Notes: generated by a model from the sequence alone, not told the origin. Numbered from the stretch's first letter, positions 17,226 to 26,829 are shown. The stretch is 64,000 nucleotides of DNA from Bacteroidota bacterium (GCA_030706605.1 JAUZOE010000005.1:124001-188000), one strand, 5' to 3'. Made by a program: numbers and translations.

Positions 17226-18800
17226 TTAATCCCAGTATTTTGAAAATATTTCCTTCATTACAGGGTACTGCTCATCACTGTCTCCTGCTTCTGCCTTCAC
17301 CTTCAACAATTCTACTTTTAGTTTTTGGATAATATTTTTATATTTTTTATCATTAATAGCATTGTGCAGTTCTTTCGGATCAACTGAAATGTCATAAAAT
17401 TCCCATGCCGGAGTTGTTGTTTCTTTGGATGCGCCCTTCATTCCCAAAGGTTGCCCATAATAAAAGATCAGTTTGTATTTACCCGTTCTGATTCCAAAGT
17501 GGCCCGGACGATCAGGGCTGTGCTCCCAATAACGATAATACATTTCCTTGCGCCAGTCTTTTGGCGTTTTGCCTTCCAGGTTGCTTCTGAAACTTCGCCC
17601 CTGGATAAAACCCGGTTTTTTCACTCCTGCATAATCCGCAAACAGTGCAGAAAAATCTTCATTGAGAACAATATCATTGATACGGGTTCCTCCTTTTATT
17701 TCTTTGGGATAGCGAATTACAAATGGCATACGCGATGACTCTTCATACATCATCCGCTTATCGAAAAAGCCATGCTCTCCCAGGAAGTATCCCTGGTCTG
17801 CTGTATAGATCACTACGGTGTTTTTGGACAGCCCTGCTTTATCAAGATAGTCTAATAACCTGCCAAGGTTTTCGTCTATGGCTGCTCCACAGCGCAAAAA
17901 ATCTTTGATGAATTTTTCATAAATCTTTTTCCTGGCTTGCAAGCTATCCAGTCCTTCAATTGAAAAAGGCATACCGGGATAATCTGTCCAGAATTTTGTT
18001 GGATTTTTTTGATACGCTTCCCATCTCTTTTCAAGGTTCTCCAGTTTTTGCCCATTGAAACTCCTGCCATTGGTCTGCGGACCAAAATCGTACAAAGAAA
18101 CCGGTACAGGAATATCTGTATTCTTATACAAATCTTTTAAACGGTCAGGATATTCAAATGGTTCGTGTGTCGCTTTAAAATGAACCATTAAAAAAAAAGG
18201 TTTTTTAGTATCTCTATTCTTTAGCCAATCTATTGAGTAGTCTGTAACCACATCTGTATTGTAGCCGGGATATTTCTTTCCGGCCTCAATGCCGTCATCC
18301 TGCCAGTCAGCCTCGGTTTTAAAAACCGGGTCAAAGTAAACCCCTTGTCCCGGCATTACCATGAAGTGATCAAACCCGGAGGGTTCTTTTTTCAAATGCC
18401 ATTTACCGATCAAGGCGGTCTGGTAGCCACTTTGATGCAGCACTTTTGCGATATTCATACTATCAGGACTTAGCGCATCTCCCAGCGTATAGACGCCATT
18501 GCGATTACTGTACTGCCCCGTCATAACCGTTGCCCTGCTAGGCACACAAATGGAATTAGAACAAAAAGCATCATTCAATACCGCTCCTTCTGCGGCAAGC
18601 CTTTTAATATTTTTATTCTTTACATAATCTTTTAGCACTCCACCATAAATACCCCATGCCTGCGAAGTGTGATCATCTGCCATAATATAAATAATATTGG
18701 GCCTGTCTGAATGATTTGCCGCAGAGGTTTGAGCATGAACGGCTGCTCTCTGAAAAAAGAAAATGAGAACTGTGGCTAAACAAGTAAAAGTAATTTTCAT
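17226..18800 (-). CDS. Secreted formylglycine-dependent sulfatase (S1 family)
   Basis: The protein has 524 residues. The signal peptide (about 1-24) ends VHAQ. PNIIYIMADDHTSQAWGIYG holds D42 and D43; the signature C85-V-P-S-R89 sits in SICVPSRATVMTGQYSNRNG. GKWHLKKEPSGFD, HFKATHEPFEYP and TADQGYFLGEHGFFDKR are typical of iduronate/heparan-type sulfatases, and the C-terminus resembles the usual small subdomain of that group (EFYDISVDPKELHN). It is first in the operon with the sulfatase downstream. Together with the fucosidases it suggests a sulfated fucose-rich substrate; that link is inferred. Confidence 0.93.
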   Translation of the reverse strand: MKITFTCLATVLIFFFQRAAVHAQTSAANHSDRPNIIYIMADDHTSQAWGIYGGVLKDYVKNKNIKRLAAEGAVLNDAFCSNSICVPSRATVMTGQYSNRNGVYTLGDALSPDSMNIAKVLHQSGYQTALIGKWHLKKEPSGFDHFMVMPGQGVYFDPVFKTEADWQDDGIEAGKKYPGYNTDVVTDYSIDWLKNRDTKKPFFLMVHFKATHEPFEYPDRLKDLYKNTDIPVPVSLYDFGPQTNGRSFNGQKLENLEKRWEAYQKNPTKFWTDYPGMPFSIEGLDSLQARKKIYEKFIKDFLRCGAAIDENLGRLLDYLDKAGLSKNTVVIYTADQGYFLGEHGFFDKRMMYEESSRMPFVIRYPKEIKGGTRINDIVLNEDFSALFADYAGVKKPGFIQGRSFRSNLEGKTPKDWRKEMYYRYWEHSPDRPGHFGIRTGKYKLIFYYGQPLGMKGASKETTTPAWEFYDISVDPKELHNAINDKKYKNIIQKLKVELLKVKAEAGDSDEQYPVMKEIFSKYWD

Positions 18801-19047
18801 AATTGTATTTATTTTAGAAGAAACGCAACTATTTATTCCCGGGGAAATTCATACCAGTTATTTCGCATCGTAAATCGTCCGTAATATACTTCAAAATCTA
18901 AAAATATAATCATGACAATGGCAAGGTCTTATTCTAACGGGAATCTCTTTGAGAAATAAAGACTTCCTCCGAATCAATTTCTTATACAGGATCAGGATTT
19001 TGTATTTTTATCGCACTTTATAAAATATCCAAACGATAAAAAATAGA
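18801..19047. other. Divergent promoter region, sulfatases / secreted protein
   Basis: These 247 bases separate the minus-strand sulfatase pair from the plus-strand gene at 19048. No exact -7 box or palindrome was found. Confidence 0.35.
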
Positions 19048-20745
19048 ATGAACAAAAAAATACCAGGTTTTATATTGATTGGCGTAGTGTGTCTATACCT
19101 GCTTTCTTCTTTTGGCAAAAGTGGCAAACACCTGCACCATCCGGGCAGCAATAAAGACCATCCCAAAATAGTAAACATTGTCAATTTTATTCGTTTACTT
19201 GAACCAAGAGACCCTAAGATTACCGAGGATGTTCTTTATCAAACTGTAGTGAAGCAAGTGCAGATGATGAAAAAATACCATCTTAGAGGCACCTTTTTAT
19301 TGCAATATGATGCCTTGATGGATCCCAGGTACCAAAAGCTTCTAAAAAGCCTTCCACGAAATTCTTTCGAAATTGGAGCCTGGTGGGAAATTCCACAGCC
19401 GCTGGTAGAAAATGCCGGCCTTAAATGGCGGGGCCGTTATCCATGGGACTGGCGTGCCAATATTGGATTTTCTACAGGATATTCTCCCAAAGAACGTGAA
19501 AAACTGGTGGATGTATATATGCACGATTTTAAAAAAATATTTGGATACTATCCCCAAACTGTGGGTTCGTGGTTTATTGATTCGCACACGCTAAATTACC
19601 TCTACCAGAAATACAAGATTGTGGCTTCCTGCAACTGTAAAGATCAATTTGGTACTGATGGTTATACTTTATGGGGAGGCTATTGGAACCAGGCATATTA
19701 TCCCAGCAAAATCAATTCATATATGCCTGCTCAAAATGAGAAGAACCAGATTTCGGTTCCTATTTTCAGGATGTTGGGAAGTGATCCCATTCGCCAATAT
19801 GATGAAGGTCTCGGCACAAACAGGCAAGGCGTGGTAACACTTGAACCTGTTTACAAATTTGGTGGTGGTGACTCTGCCTGGGTTAACTGGTATTTTAACC
19901 AATTGGTTGAGGGGACATGCATGGAATATGCATACACACAGGCAGGACAGGAAAATTCATTTACCTGGGATGCCATGAAAAAAGGATTCAATATTCAACT
20001 GCCTTTAATTGCCCGTTTAAGAGATGAGCACAAAATAAAAGTAGAAACATTATCAGAATCAGGTATCTGGTTTCGTAAACATTACAAAACAACTCCTGCA
20101 ACTTCAGTTACCGTAAATGAAGATTTGAAAGGAAGCGACCGAAAAACGGTTTGGTTTGACAGCAGGTTTTACCGGCTTAATTTATTATGGGGAAATGGCA
20201 CATTACGTTTTCGTGATATTCATTTATTTAATGAAAACTTCCCGTCAATTTATGCAACTAACAAAGCAACTTCCAATGAATGTTCCTTTTTTACACTTCC
20301 GTTTGTTGACGGATATATCTGGAGCTCGCCGGGAAAAATTGCAGGATTGCGTTTTAAAGCTATCGTAGATGGAAAAGAAATATTGATAGAAGGAAAAGAT
20401 CCTATTGTAACAAACGCTGTCCCCGGCAATCTGCATATATCCTGGCCATTGAAGTCATTTAACGAAACACTGGTGATGGATATTGATGAACGACAAATAA
20501 AGATTAATATAACCGGTGATCAATCCATTAATTGGTTTCTTGATCTTACTGCTGCACCTGCTGCCAATTTACCATTTCAAAACATCAACTCTACCCGGGT
20601 TGATTGCCGCTTTGAAAATATGAATTATTCAATCACTACCAGCAAAGGTATTTTTTCGAAACCAAGCGATAGTACAATTTTAAGAATAGCACCTGAAAAG
20701 AATGTTATAATACTAAACTTAGCAGGAGTCAGCCAGAAAAAGTAA
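19048..20745 (+). CDS. Large secreted protein of unknown function, possible deacetylase/glycosidase-like barrel
   Basis: The protein has 565 residues with an N-terminal hydrophobic signal or anchor (about 5-22). The N-terminal two thirds (HPKIVNIVNFIRLLEPRD, RGTFLLQYDALMD, SFEIGAWWEIPQPLVE, PQTVGSWFIDSHTLNYL, IVASCNCKDQFGTDG) read like a NodB- or GH57-like barrel that acts on sugars. The last 200 residues are beta-rich (WFLDLTAAPAANLPF). I cannot name a family with confidence; the Pfam families DUF3863/DUF3864 are the first to test. Its place opposite the sulfatases suggests a part in glycan breakdown. Confidence 0.6.
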   Translation: MNKKIPGFILIGVVCLYLLSSFGKSGKHLHHPGSNKDHPKIVNIVNFIRLLEPRDPKITEDVLYQTVVKQVQMMKKYHLRGTFLLQYDALMDPRYQKLLKSLPRNSFEIGAWWEIPQPLVENAGLKWRGRYPWDWRANIGFSTGYSPKEREKLVDVYMHDFKKIFGYYPQTVGSWFIDSHTLNYLYQKYKIVASCNCKDQFGTDGYTLWGGYWNQAYYPSKINSYMPAQNEKNQISVPIFRMLGSDPIRQYDEGLGTNRQGVVTLEPVYKFGGGDSAWVNWYFNQLVEGTCMEYAYTQAGQENSFTWDAMKKGFNIQLPLIARLRDEHKIKVETLSESGIWFRKHYKTTPATSVTVNEDLKGSDRKTVWFDSRFYRLNLLWGNGTLRFRDIHLFNENFPSIYATNKATSNECSFFTLPFVDGYIWSSPGKIAGLRFKAIVDGKEILIEGKDPIVTNAVPGNLHISWPLKSFNETLVMDIDERQIKINITGDQSINWFLDLTAAPAANLPFQNINSTRVDCRFENMNYSITTSKGIFSKPSDSTILRIAPEKNVIILNLAGVSQKK

Positions 20746-20792
20746 AAGCGGAATTAAGGATTTTCTCAATAGACAATTCTACATTACGAGAA

Positions 20793-20834
20793 ATACCCAA
20801 TCCAGGTGTATCAAATTGACCTGGGATTGGGTAT
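20793..20834. terminator. Bidirectional terminator-like hairpin between convergent genes
   Basis: ATACCCAATCCAGGT (20793-20807) pairs with ACCTGGGATTGGGTAT (20819-20834), a 15-bp stem with one bulged base. It lies between the stops at 20745 (+) and 20851 (-). T-runs are weak on both sides. Confidence 0.6.
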
Positions 20835-20850
20835 TCAATAATTAACTGCC

Positions 20851-21333
20851 CTATTGAGATGAATTGTCGTAATTCTGAAACTGATTACCAGTTCCGGAAT
20901 CTTCGTTATTATTATGCCTCCGATTTTGGTTATTCATTCGCCTCTGGTTGAAATTCCTTTGAGCATTAATAATTGCCTGATCTCTTTCAGATTTTAGATT
21001 TCGGATTTCCTGTCTCCTTTGAGAATGACCCAGGTTCTTGTCATTCCTTGCATTCCGGATCTTAGTCTTATAATCAATCTTTATAGATTGAATTTCTAAT
21101 GACAAGTTATAAGGCATTTTTCTAACCCCGTAATACGGGGACATATAATTATAAGGATAAGGATATCCCAAATAGGGATAGCCCATAAAAGGGTAACCAT
21201 ATCCAAAACCAAAGCCTACTGAAGGGACAACGACAACCCTCGGGGAATAAGAATGATGATGCCCTCCTTCTCTTTGCGCAGATACTCCCAATGAAAAAAT
21301 AGTCAATGAGAATATAATTATTATTGTTTTCAT
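20851..21333 (-). CDS. Small secreted Gly/Tyr/Pro-rich protein
   Basis: The protein has 160 residues. The signal peptide (1-19) ends VSAQ. Residues about 25-70 are low-complexity, with repeats of GY/YP (FGFGYGYPFMGYPYLGYP). A basic helical section follows (KIDYKTKIRNARNDK, SQRRQEIRNLKSERDQ), then an Asn/Arg-rich tail. Similar periplasmic or surface proteins of unknown function are common in Bacteroidota. No catalytic motif is visible. It is transcribed alone and converges on the gene at 19048. Confidence 0.65.
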   Translation of the reverse strand: MKTIIIIFSLTIFSLGVSAQREGGHHHSYSPRVVVVPSVGFGFGYGYPFMGYPYLGYPYPYNYMSPYYGVRKMPYNLSLEIQSIKIDYKTKIRNARNDKNLGHSQRRQEIRNLKSERDQAIINAQRNFNQRRMNNQNRRHNNNEDSGTGNQFQNYDNSSQ

Positions 21334-21664
21334 ATAAATGACTTTTATTAGAATTAGACTCCAAAACGGATGAAAAGATTAAACGGCTAACGGATTTATA
21401 ATCACCCTTTAACTTTCTATTTACAAAAGAGACAAAGAAAGAGAAAATGCAATTTTCTGATTGTGGATTCTCCATAAAAAAGTAGCATAGAAGTATGAAT
21501 TGAACTTTATTGACTTTTATGTCAATCAACATTATTTTATAGGATTAGGCACTTTAAGTTTACATCTTTGTCCGTATTTGGTTTATCTTCATTTACTTTT
21601 TATCCTGGGATAAAAAAAATTCAAAGCTTCATAAAAAAGGTAAAAATTTGAATGACTGTTTAAA
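21334..21664. other. Divergent intergenic region
   Basis: It lies between the minus-strand Gly/Tyr-rich gene and the plus-strand nucleoside hydrolase. A CATCTTTG string near 21569 resembles a -7 box without matching the consensus. I see no gene or clear repeat. Confidence 0.35.
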
Positions 21665-22642
21665 ATGAAATTATTCGTCTCCCTTCTTTTATTGATAGTG
21701 TTTTTTCCTGCTTTTGCTCAAAGTGTCTCTATCGCCACCCCTGTGATTCTGGATACTGATATAGGTCCCGACTATGATGACGTTGGCGCTGTAGCAGTTT
21801 TACACGCCCTTGCCGACAAAGGAGAAGCTATTCCCCTGGCGATTATTGCCTCTAATAAAAACGAATTAGTTGCACCGACAATTAATGTACTAAATATTTA
21901 TTTTGGCCGCCCTCACCTGCCAATAGGAGCCCCTAAAGGCCACGCACCTAATATAGGTGCATGGCAAAAATGGCCCGAAATGCTTTTGGCAAAATACGCA
22001 CATACCATAAAATCAACGGACGATGTTCCTGATGCGGTAAGTATTTACCGAAAAATATTGGCACAGCAAGCCGATCATAGTGTTACGATTGCGACGATTG
22101 GTTTTCTTACTAACTTATCTGACTTGCTTAATTCAAAACCAGATCAGTTTTCCCCCTTGCCAGGAAGAGAATTAATAAAACAAAAAGTGAGCAAACTGGT
22201 ATCTATGGCAGGCGGTTTTCCCAAGGGACGTGAGTATAATTTATTAACCGATTCCTCCGCTTCTGCCAATGTATTTGCCAACTGGCCAACTACCATAATT
22301 TTCAGTGGGTTTGAAATTGGTAAAGAAATAAAAACAGGTTTAGGACTCGTGAACGATCAATCCCTTGAAAGTCCGGTTAAAGACGTCTTTGCGTTGTGTA
22401 TTCCCAAAACAAAAGAAGATAGTGCCGGAAGAATGAGTTGGGATGAGACTACTGTGCTGGTAGCTATTCGGGGTGCCAAGCCTTATTTTGGATTACAAAG
22501 AGGGCATATCATTATTAATGGCGGAGATAATAGCTGGAAAGCAAATACCCATGGATCACAATATTACCTCACTAAAGCCATGCCTTACGAAGAAATAGCT
22601 GCAATATTAGAATCGTATATGAAGCATACAGGAAGGAAATAA
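21665..22642 (+). CDS. Secreted nucleoside hydrolase (inosine/uridine-preferring family)
   Basis: The protein has 325 residues. The signal peptide (1-19) ends AFAQ. The Ca-binding N-terminal Asp cluster is present with a two-residue insertion: D30-T-D32 ... D38-D39 (family DTDPGxDD). LGxxTN-like TIATIGFLTNLSDLL and the later active-site region WDETTVLVAI also fit. The family cleaves ribonucleosides to base and ribose. The signal peptide suggests periplasmic nucleoside salvage, possibly on other N-ribosides. It stands 243 bases before an MFS transporter on the same strand. Confidence 0.85.
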   Translation: MKLFVSLLLLIVFFPAFAQSVSIATPVILDTDIGPDYDDVGAVAVLHALADKGEAIPLAIIASNKNELVAPTINVLNIYFGRPHLPIGAPKGHAPNIGAWQKWPEMLLAKYAHTIKSTDDVPDAVSIYRKILAQQADHSVTIATIGFLTNLSDLLNSKPDQFSPLPGRELIKQKVSKLVSMAGGFPKGREYNLLTDSSASANVFANWPTTIIFSGFEIGKEIKTGLGLVNDQSLESPVKDVFALCIPKTKEDSAGRMSWDETTVLVAIRGAKPYFGLQRGHIIINGGDNSWKANTHGSQYYLTKAMPYEEIAAILESYMKHTGRK

Positions 22643-22885
22643 ATGATGTAGTTCTATCCAATTAAAGCCAACTATAACATTTATAAAAAATGCCAACCTG
22701 AGCAATTAAATTATTTCAGCCGAAAGGTTTTTGTATATTAGCATTCCCAAAAAATAAGCTATTATCTTAATCTGAAACCTTTCTGAAAATTTATTCTTTA
22801 ATAAGTTCAGGTATGTGAAAACCATATTACTACCATAGTTATGCTTTAAATATTTGATACGATTAGAAAAATAAAATCGAATAGA
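22643..22885. other. Spacer between nucleoside hydrolase and MFS gene
   Basis: Nothing recognisable; AT-rich, with no strong hairpin. It is long enough to hold a separate promoter for the transporter. Confidence 0.3.
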
Positions 22886-24139
22886 ATGATGACAAAAGAA
22901 AAAGGCAACCCTGTTACACATGAATATATGGATAGACGCAACCAACGAAATGCAGTGCTGGCTGGTTTTCTAGGCTGGACACTTGATGCATTTGATTTTT
23001 TTATACTGACATTTGTGCTTGCCACAGTAGCTAAAGATTTTAATAAAACCATTCCTGAAATAGCATTAACTCTTACTGCCAGCCTGGCTATGCGACCAGT
23101 AGGAGCCATTATTTTTGGATTAATGGCCGACCGGTATGGACGAAAAGGTCCGTTAATGATCACGATTATATTTTACTCCATCATGGAGATTTTCTCAGGG
23201 CTTGCACCTACTTACACTGCATTTTTAATATTACGATTATTATATGGTATAGGCATGGGAGGCGAATGGGGCGTAGGAGCTTCCTTAGTAATGGAATCCG
23301 TATCAGTAAAACGACGGGGCTTCCTGTCAGGGATATTGCAGGAAGGATATGCACTGGGATTTTTGCTGGCTGCCGGAGCTTATTATTTTATTTTTCCTCA
23401 TTTTGGATGGAGAGCTATGTTCTTTGTCGGCGGACTACCTGCTTTACTAACTTTATTTATCAGGTCCAGGGTAAAAGAAACAAAAGCGTGGAAAACCCAT
23501 CGATCTGCCAACTGGAAAGAATATGGGAATGCAGTAGCCAAACATTGGAAATTGTTTCTTTACCTGGTATTGCTCATGTCTATGATGAACCTTATTTCTC
23601 ATGGCACTCAGGACCTCTATCCTACTTTTTTACAACAACAAAAACATTTCAGTCCTCACGAAACGGCTGTAATCACAATGGTTTCGATGGTCGGGGCTAT
23701 TTTAGGCGGCTTACTATTTGGTCACTTATCCGACCTGTATGGCAGAAAGAAAATGATGGTGACTGCAGTTGTACTGGCTATTCTATTGATCCCACTGTGG
23801 TTACTTGCCGGAGGAAGCATTTTAATTGCTTTAGGCGCTTTCGGAATGCAATTTATGGTGCAGGGAGCATGGGGAATTATTCCCGCTCATATCAATGAAT
23901 TATCGCCTGGATCACTTCGTGGTTTCTTTCCGGGCTTTGCTTATCAATTAGGTGTCTTAATCGCATCGAGTATTGCATACATTGAAGCAGTACTCGCTCA
24001 ATATGTGAGTTATTCCACTTCTATGGAAATTTTAGCAGGGTCTGTGCTTGTTTTGGGGGCTATTGTAATCCTTGCTGGTCCCGAGGCGAAAGGAATCCAT
24101 TTTGATGCAAAAAAGCAGGAATTAGAAGTAACTGCTTAA
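22886..24139 (+). CDS. MFS transporter, sialate/lactate (SHS) type
   Basis: The protein has 417 residues with about 12 membrane helices. The first helix has the FLGWTLDAFDFFILTFVL pattern of the SHS group (sialic acid and lactate:H+ symporters). The MFS loop 2-3 motif is FGLMADRYGRKGPL and its second-half copy FGHLSDLYGRKKMM. R-G-E-W appears as GGEWGVGASLVME. The substrate is probably a monocarboxylate or acidic sugar. Adjacent genes do not settle it. ATGs at 22886 and 22889 are both possible starts. Confidence 0.85.
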   Translation: MMTKEKGNPVTHEYMDRRNQRNAVLAGFLGWTLDAFDFFILTFVLATVAKDFNKTIPEIALTLTASLAMRPVGAIIFGLMADRYGRKGPLMITIIFYSIMEIFSGLAPTYTAFLILRLLYGIGMGGEWGVGASLVMESVSVKRRGFLSGILQEGYALGFLLAAGAYYFIFPHFGWRAMFFVGGLPALLTLFIRSRVKETKAWKTHRSANWKEYGNAVAKHWKLFLYLVLLMSMMNLISHGTQDLYPTFLQQQKHFSPHETAVITMVSMVGAILGGLLFGHLSDLYGRKKMMVTAVVLAILLIPLWLLAGGSILIALGAFGMQFMVQGAWGIIPAHINELSPGSLRGFFPGFAYQLGVLIASSIAYIEAVLAQYVSYSTSMEILAGSVLVLGAIVILAGPEAKGIHFDAKKQELEVTA

Positions 24140-24201
24140 CCTTCTGCACAGACAATGCCTGTATAAAAAGCATTTCAGTAGCACAGTGAAGGACGAAAAA
24201 A

Positions 24202-24624
24202 TTAAATTAATTTTATAAAAGATTCGATAGCCAGTAAATAGCTTTTCAACCCAAAACCTGAAATAGTACCTGCACATTTTGAAGAAATATGAGAATATTT
24301 TCTGAATTCTTCACGGGCTTCCACGTTGGAAATATGCACTTCCACAACAGGTATTTTTATAGCAGCTATCGCATCGCCAATAGCAATTGAAGTATGAGTA
24401 TATCCTCCTGCATTTAAAATAATTCCATCCATTGTTTTGCCGGATTTCTGGATTTCATTAATTAACTCGCCCTCTACATTACTTTGATAATAATCAAAAT
24501 CAATAGTCTCGTATTTTTTTCTCAGCTTACCGAAATAATGTTCAAAGCTTTCAGATCCGTAGATATCGGTTTCCCTGCTACCAATAAGATTTAAATTAGG
24601 CCCGTTAATGATTGCTATTTTCAT
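24202..24624 (-). CDS. aroQ: 3-dehydroquinate dehydratase, type II
   Basis: The protein has 140 residues, typical of the dodecameric type II enzyme. NGPNLNLIGSRETDIYG carries the catalytic Tyr (Y22) and the lid Arg. NAGGYTHTS binds substrate, and EVHISN supplies the catalytic His. It catalyses the third shikimate step, 3-dehydroquinate to 3-dehydroshikimate, in the cytoplasm. It lies 48 bases after carA on the same strand but has its own -7 box at 24629-24636. Confidence 0.95.
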   Translation of the reverse strand: MKIAIINGPNLNLIGSRETDIYGSESFEHYFGKLRKKYETIDFDYYQSNVEGELINEIQKSGKTMDGIILNAGGYTHTSIAIGDAIAAIKIPVVEVHISNVEAREEFRKYSHISSKCAGTISGFGLKSYLLAIESFIKLI

Positions 24625-24628
24625 ATCA

Positions 24629-24636
24629 CAAATTTA
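24629..24636 (-). promoter_or_regulatory. -7 box of aroQ
   Basis: On the minus strand this reads TAAATTTG, an exact TAnnTTTG match ending 4 bases before the aroQ ATG, which would give a leaderless transcript. Confidence 0.4.
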
Positions 24637-24672
24637 GAGGAAAATAAATCCGAATTCAACTAATTAACTCAA

Positions 24673-25788
24673 TTAACTTTTCGAATTATTCTTTATCATT
24701 TCAAAAAAATCATCGAATAAATACCTGCTATCATGTGGACCCGGCGTTGATTCAGGATGATATTGCACAGAAAAAGCCGGACGATCTTTCAATCTAAGCC
24801 CTTCAATAGAATCATCATTCAGATTGATATGAGTAATTTCGATATTCACTGCTTTACGTACCGCTTCGGCATTCACCCCAAAGCCATGATTTTGTGTAGT
24901 AATTTCACATTTACCTGAAATTATATTTTTTACAGGATGGTTTAATCCTCTGTGCCCGTGATGCATTTTAAAAGTAGGAATCCCACATGCCAAAGCCAAT
25001 AGTTGCTGGCCGAGACAAATACCAAATAAAGGTTTATTAGCCTCAAGAATTTTTTTCACCGTCTGTACCGCATAATCCATTGGTTCAGGATCGCCGGGGC
25101 CATTACTGATGAAGTAGCCATCTGGATTAAATTTTTCCAGCTCTTCAAAAGTTGTTTTGGCATTAAAAACTTTCGCATAAGCACCTCTTTCTACAAAACA
25201 GTTTAAAATATTTTTCTTAATCCCAAAATCTAAAACGGCTATCCTGGGACTACTATTTTCATCTCCAACAGTATAGGATTCTTTCGTAGACACCTTAGAG
25301 GCCAATTCCAGGCCATCCATTGATGGCACTTCGGATAATGTTCTTTTTAGATCCTCAAGACTGATATTTTCAGAAGAAATGATACAGTTCATTGCACCGG
25401 CATTGCGTATATGAATTACCAGTGCCCGGCTATCAACACCTTCTATTGCAACTATATTTTGTTTCTCAAAATACTGCTGCAGGGAATCATCTGCTGCAAA
25501 ACGAGAATATTGCTCTTCTAAATTTCTGCCAATAATGCCCTTTACTTTTATGGAATCACTTTCCACATCAGCTTCATTAATACCATAATTCCCGATATGC
25601 ACATTGTTCATAATAACTACCTGCCCATAATAACTTGGATCAGTAAATACTTCCTGGTAGCCGGTCATTCCGGTATTGAAACAAATTTCTCCTGTAGTGG
25701 TCGCTGTTTTACCAAATGCTTTACCATGAAATACATTTCCATCTTCCAGGATTAAAACAGCAGGTTGGGTTGATTTTATATCAGACAT
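24673..25788 (-). CDS. carA: Carbamoyl-phosphate synthase small subunit
   Basis: The protein has 371 residues from ATG 25788 (MSDIKSTQPAVLILEDG); 12 further upstream codons are open but lie outside the family alignment. The N-terminal domain has GEICFNTGMTGYQE and the C-terminal class I glutaminase has the nucleophile Cys in FGICLGQQ and the His/Glu pair in QYHPESTPGP. It supplies ammonia from glutamine to CarB for arginine and pyrimidine synthesis. carB is not adjacent on this side. A TTTTCTTTG string at 25801-25808 may be its -7 box. Confidence 0.95.
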   Translation of the reverse strand: MSDIKSTQPAVLILEDGNVFHGKAFGKTATTTGEICFNTGMTGYQEVFTDPSYYGQVVIMNNVHIGNYGINEADVESDSIKVKGIIGRNLEEQYSRFAADDSLQQYFEKQNIVAIEGVDSRALVIHIRNAGAMNCIISSENISLEDLKRTLSEVPSMDGLELASKVSTKESYTVGDENSSPRIAVLDFGIKKNILNCFVERGAYAKVFNAKTTFEELEKFNPDGYFISNGPGDPEPMDYAVQTVKKILEANKPLFGICLGQQLLALACGIPTFKMHHGHRGLNHPVKNIISGKCEITTQNHGFGVNAEAVRKAVNIEITHINLNDDSIEGLRLKDRPAFSVQYHPESTPGPHDSRYLFDDFFEMIKNNSKS

Positions 25789-26070
25789 GTAAAAAGTTTT
25801 GCAAAGAAAAGGAATTGATGGCAAAAATATTGATTAGACAAAAGTTAATTGCTAACAAATGATTAATACTTTAGCTTAATTGTTCAGTTTTTACAATTAT
25901 TTTTAAAAAGAATGAACCATTTTTACCGTAAATCATTTTCCTTATCAGATTATTAAATGTTTATTAATTCTCCCGCACCTGTTCTAACTAATTTTATTTT
26001 TAAATAAAAGCAGGGCAAAAAAAATGTCCCGAAAAACGAGACATTTTAATATATTTTCTAGCTGCATCCA
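25789..26070. other. Spacer between rplQ and carA
   Basis: It contains the rplQ terminator (26017-26047) and presumably the carA promoter. Nothing else is seen. Confidence 0.4.
26017..26047 (-). terminator. Rho-independent terminator of the ribosomal protein operon
   Basis: On the minus strand AAAATGTCTCG and CGGGACATTTT pair around a T5 loop and are followed by a T-run. It starts 24 bases after the rplQ stop. Confidence 0.85.
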
Positions 26071-26829
26071 TTATCTTCCTGCAATTAATTTATCCTGAAG
26101 TTCTTTTAATTCATCCCATTTTTCATCAGCGGCCAATTGAGCCTGTTCGGGCCAGCTAGTAGGATCCTGGGCATTAAAATTTCCACCTGATTTTTCTAAT
26201 ATCTCTTTAAGTTCTTCAGGCGTACTTTTTGCTATTTTTGCAAATGTAGTGATACCAGCTTCTTGTAATGCCTCTGAAACTTTGGGACCTACACCTTCTA
26301 TTTTAGTAAGATCATCCTGCTTTTTTGCTTTCGCTTTTTCCACCGGGGCAGTTACTGCTTTTGTTTCAGTAGTTTCCTCAGCTTTGGCATCTGCAGCTTT
26401 TTTGCTTCTACCTGCTCTGCGGGTTTTCTTAACTCCTGTTTCTGTTTCGCCGATTCCTTTACCGTAAATTTCATTATAATCTACCAATTCGATCATGGCA
26501 ATTTCAGCATTATCACCAACTCTTTTTCCGAGCTTAATAACTCTTGTATATCCACCAGGACGTGATGCTATCTTAGGACTTATTACATCAAACAATTCTT
26601 TAACGGCTTCTTTATCCTGTAAATAGCTAAATACCAACCGCCGCTGATGCGTAGTGTTAGTTTTAGATTTGGTAATCAAGGGTTCCACATAAGGGCGCAA
26701 TGCTTTGGCCTTGGCCAAAGTAGTAACTATCTTCTTATATTGAAATAGCTGGCAGGCAAGGTTGCTTAATAAAGCTCTTCTATGGCTTGCAGTTCTGCTT
26801 AGATTGTTCGTTTTGTCTCCGTGACGCAT
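26071..26829 (-). CDS. rplQ: Ribosomal protein bL17 with a C-terminal helix-hairpin-helix extension
   Basis: The protein has 252 residues, about twice the usual L17. Residues 1-122 are the L17 core ([40 protein letters not shown]). Residues 123-171 are a Lys/Ala/Glu-rich linker. Residues 172-250 are a second domain with an HhH motif ([21 protein letters not shown]) and a C-terminal helix pair. L17 sits near the exit of the 50S tunnel. The HhH domain resembles those joined to other Bacteroidota proteins and may bind RNA, DNA or protein; its role is unknown. It is last in the operon. Confidence 0.96.
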   Translation of the reverse strand: MRHGDKTNNLSRTASHRRALLSNLACQLFQYKKIVTTLAKAKALRPYVEPLITKSKTNTTHQRRLVFSYLQDKEAVKELFDVISPKIASRPGGYTRVIKLGKRVGDNAEIAMIELVDYNEIYGKGIGETETGVKKTRRAGRSKKAADAKAEETTETKAVTAPVEKAKAKKQDDLTKIEGVGPKVSEALQEAGITTFAKIAKSTPEELKEILEKSGGNFNAQDPTSWPEQAQLAADEKWDELKELQDKLIAGR

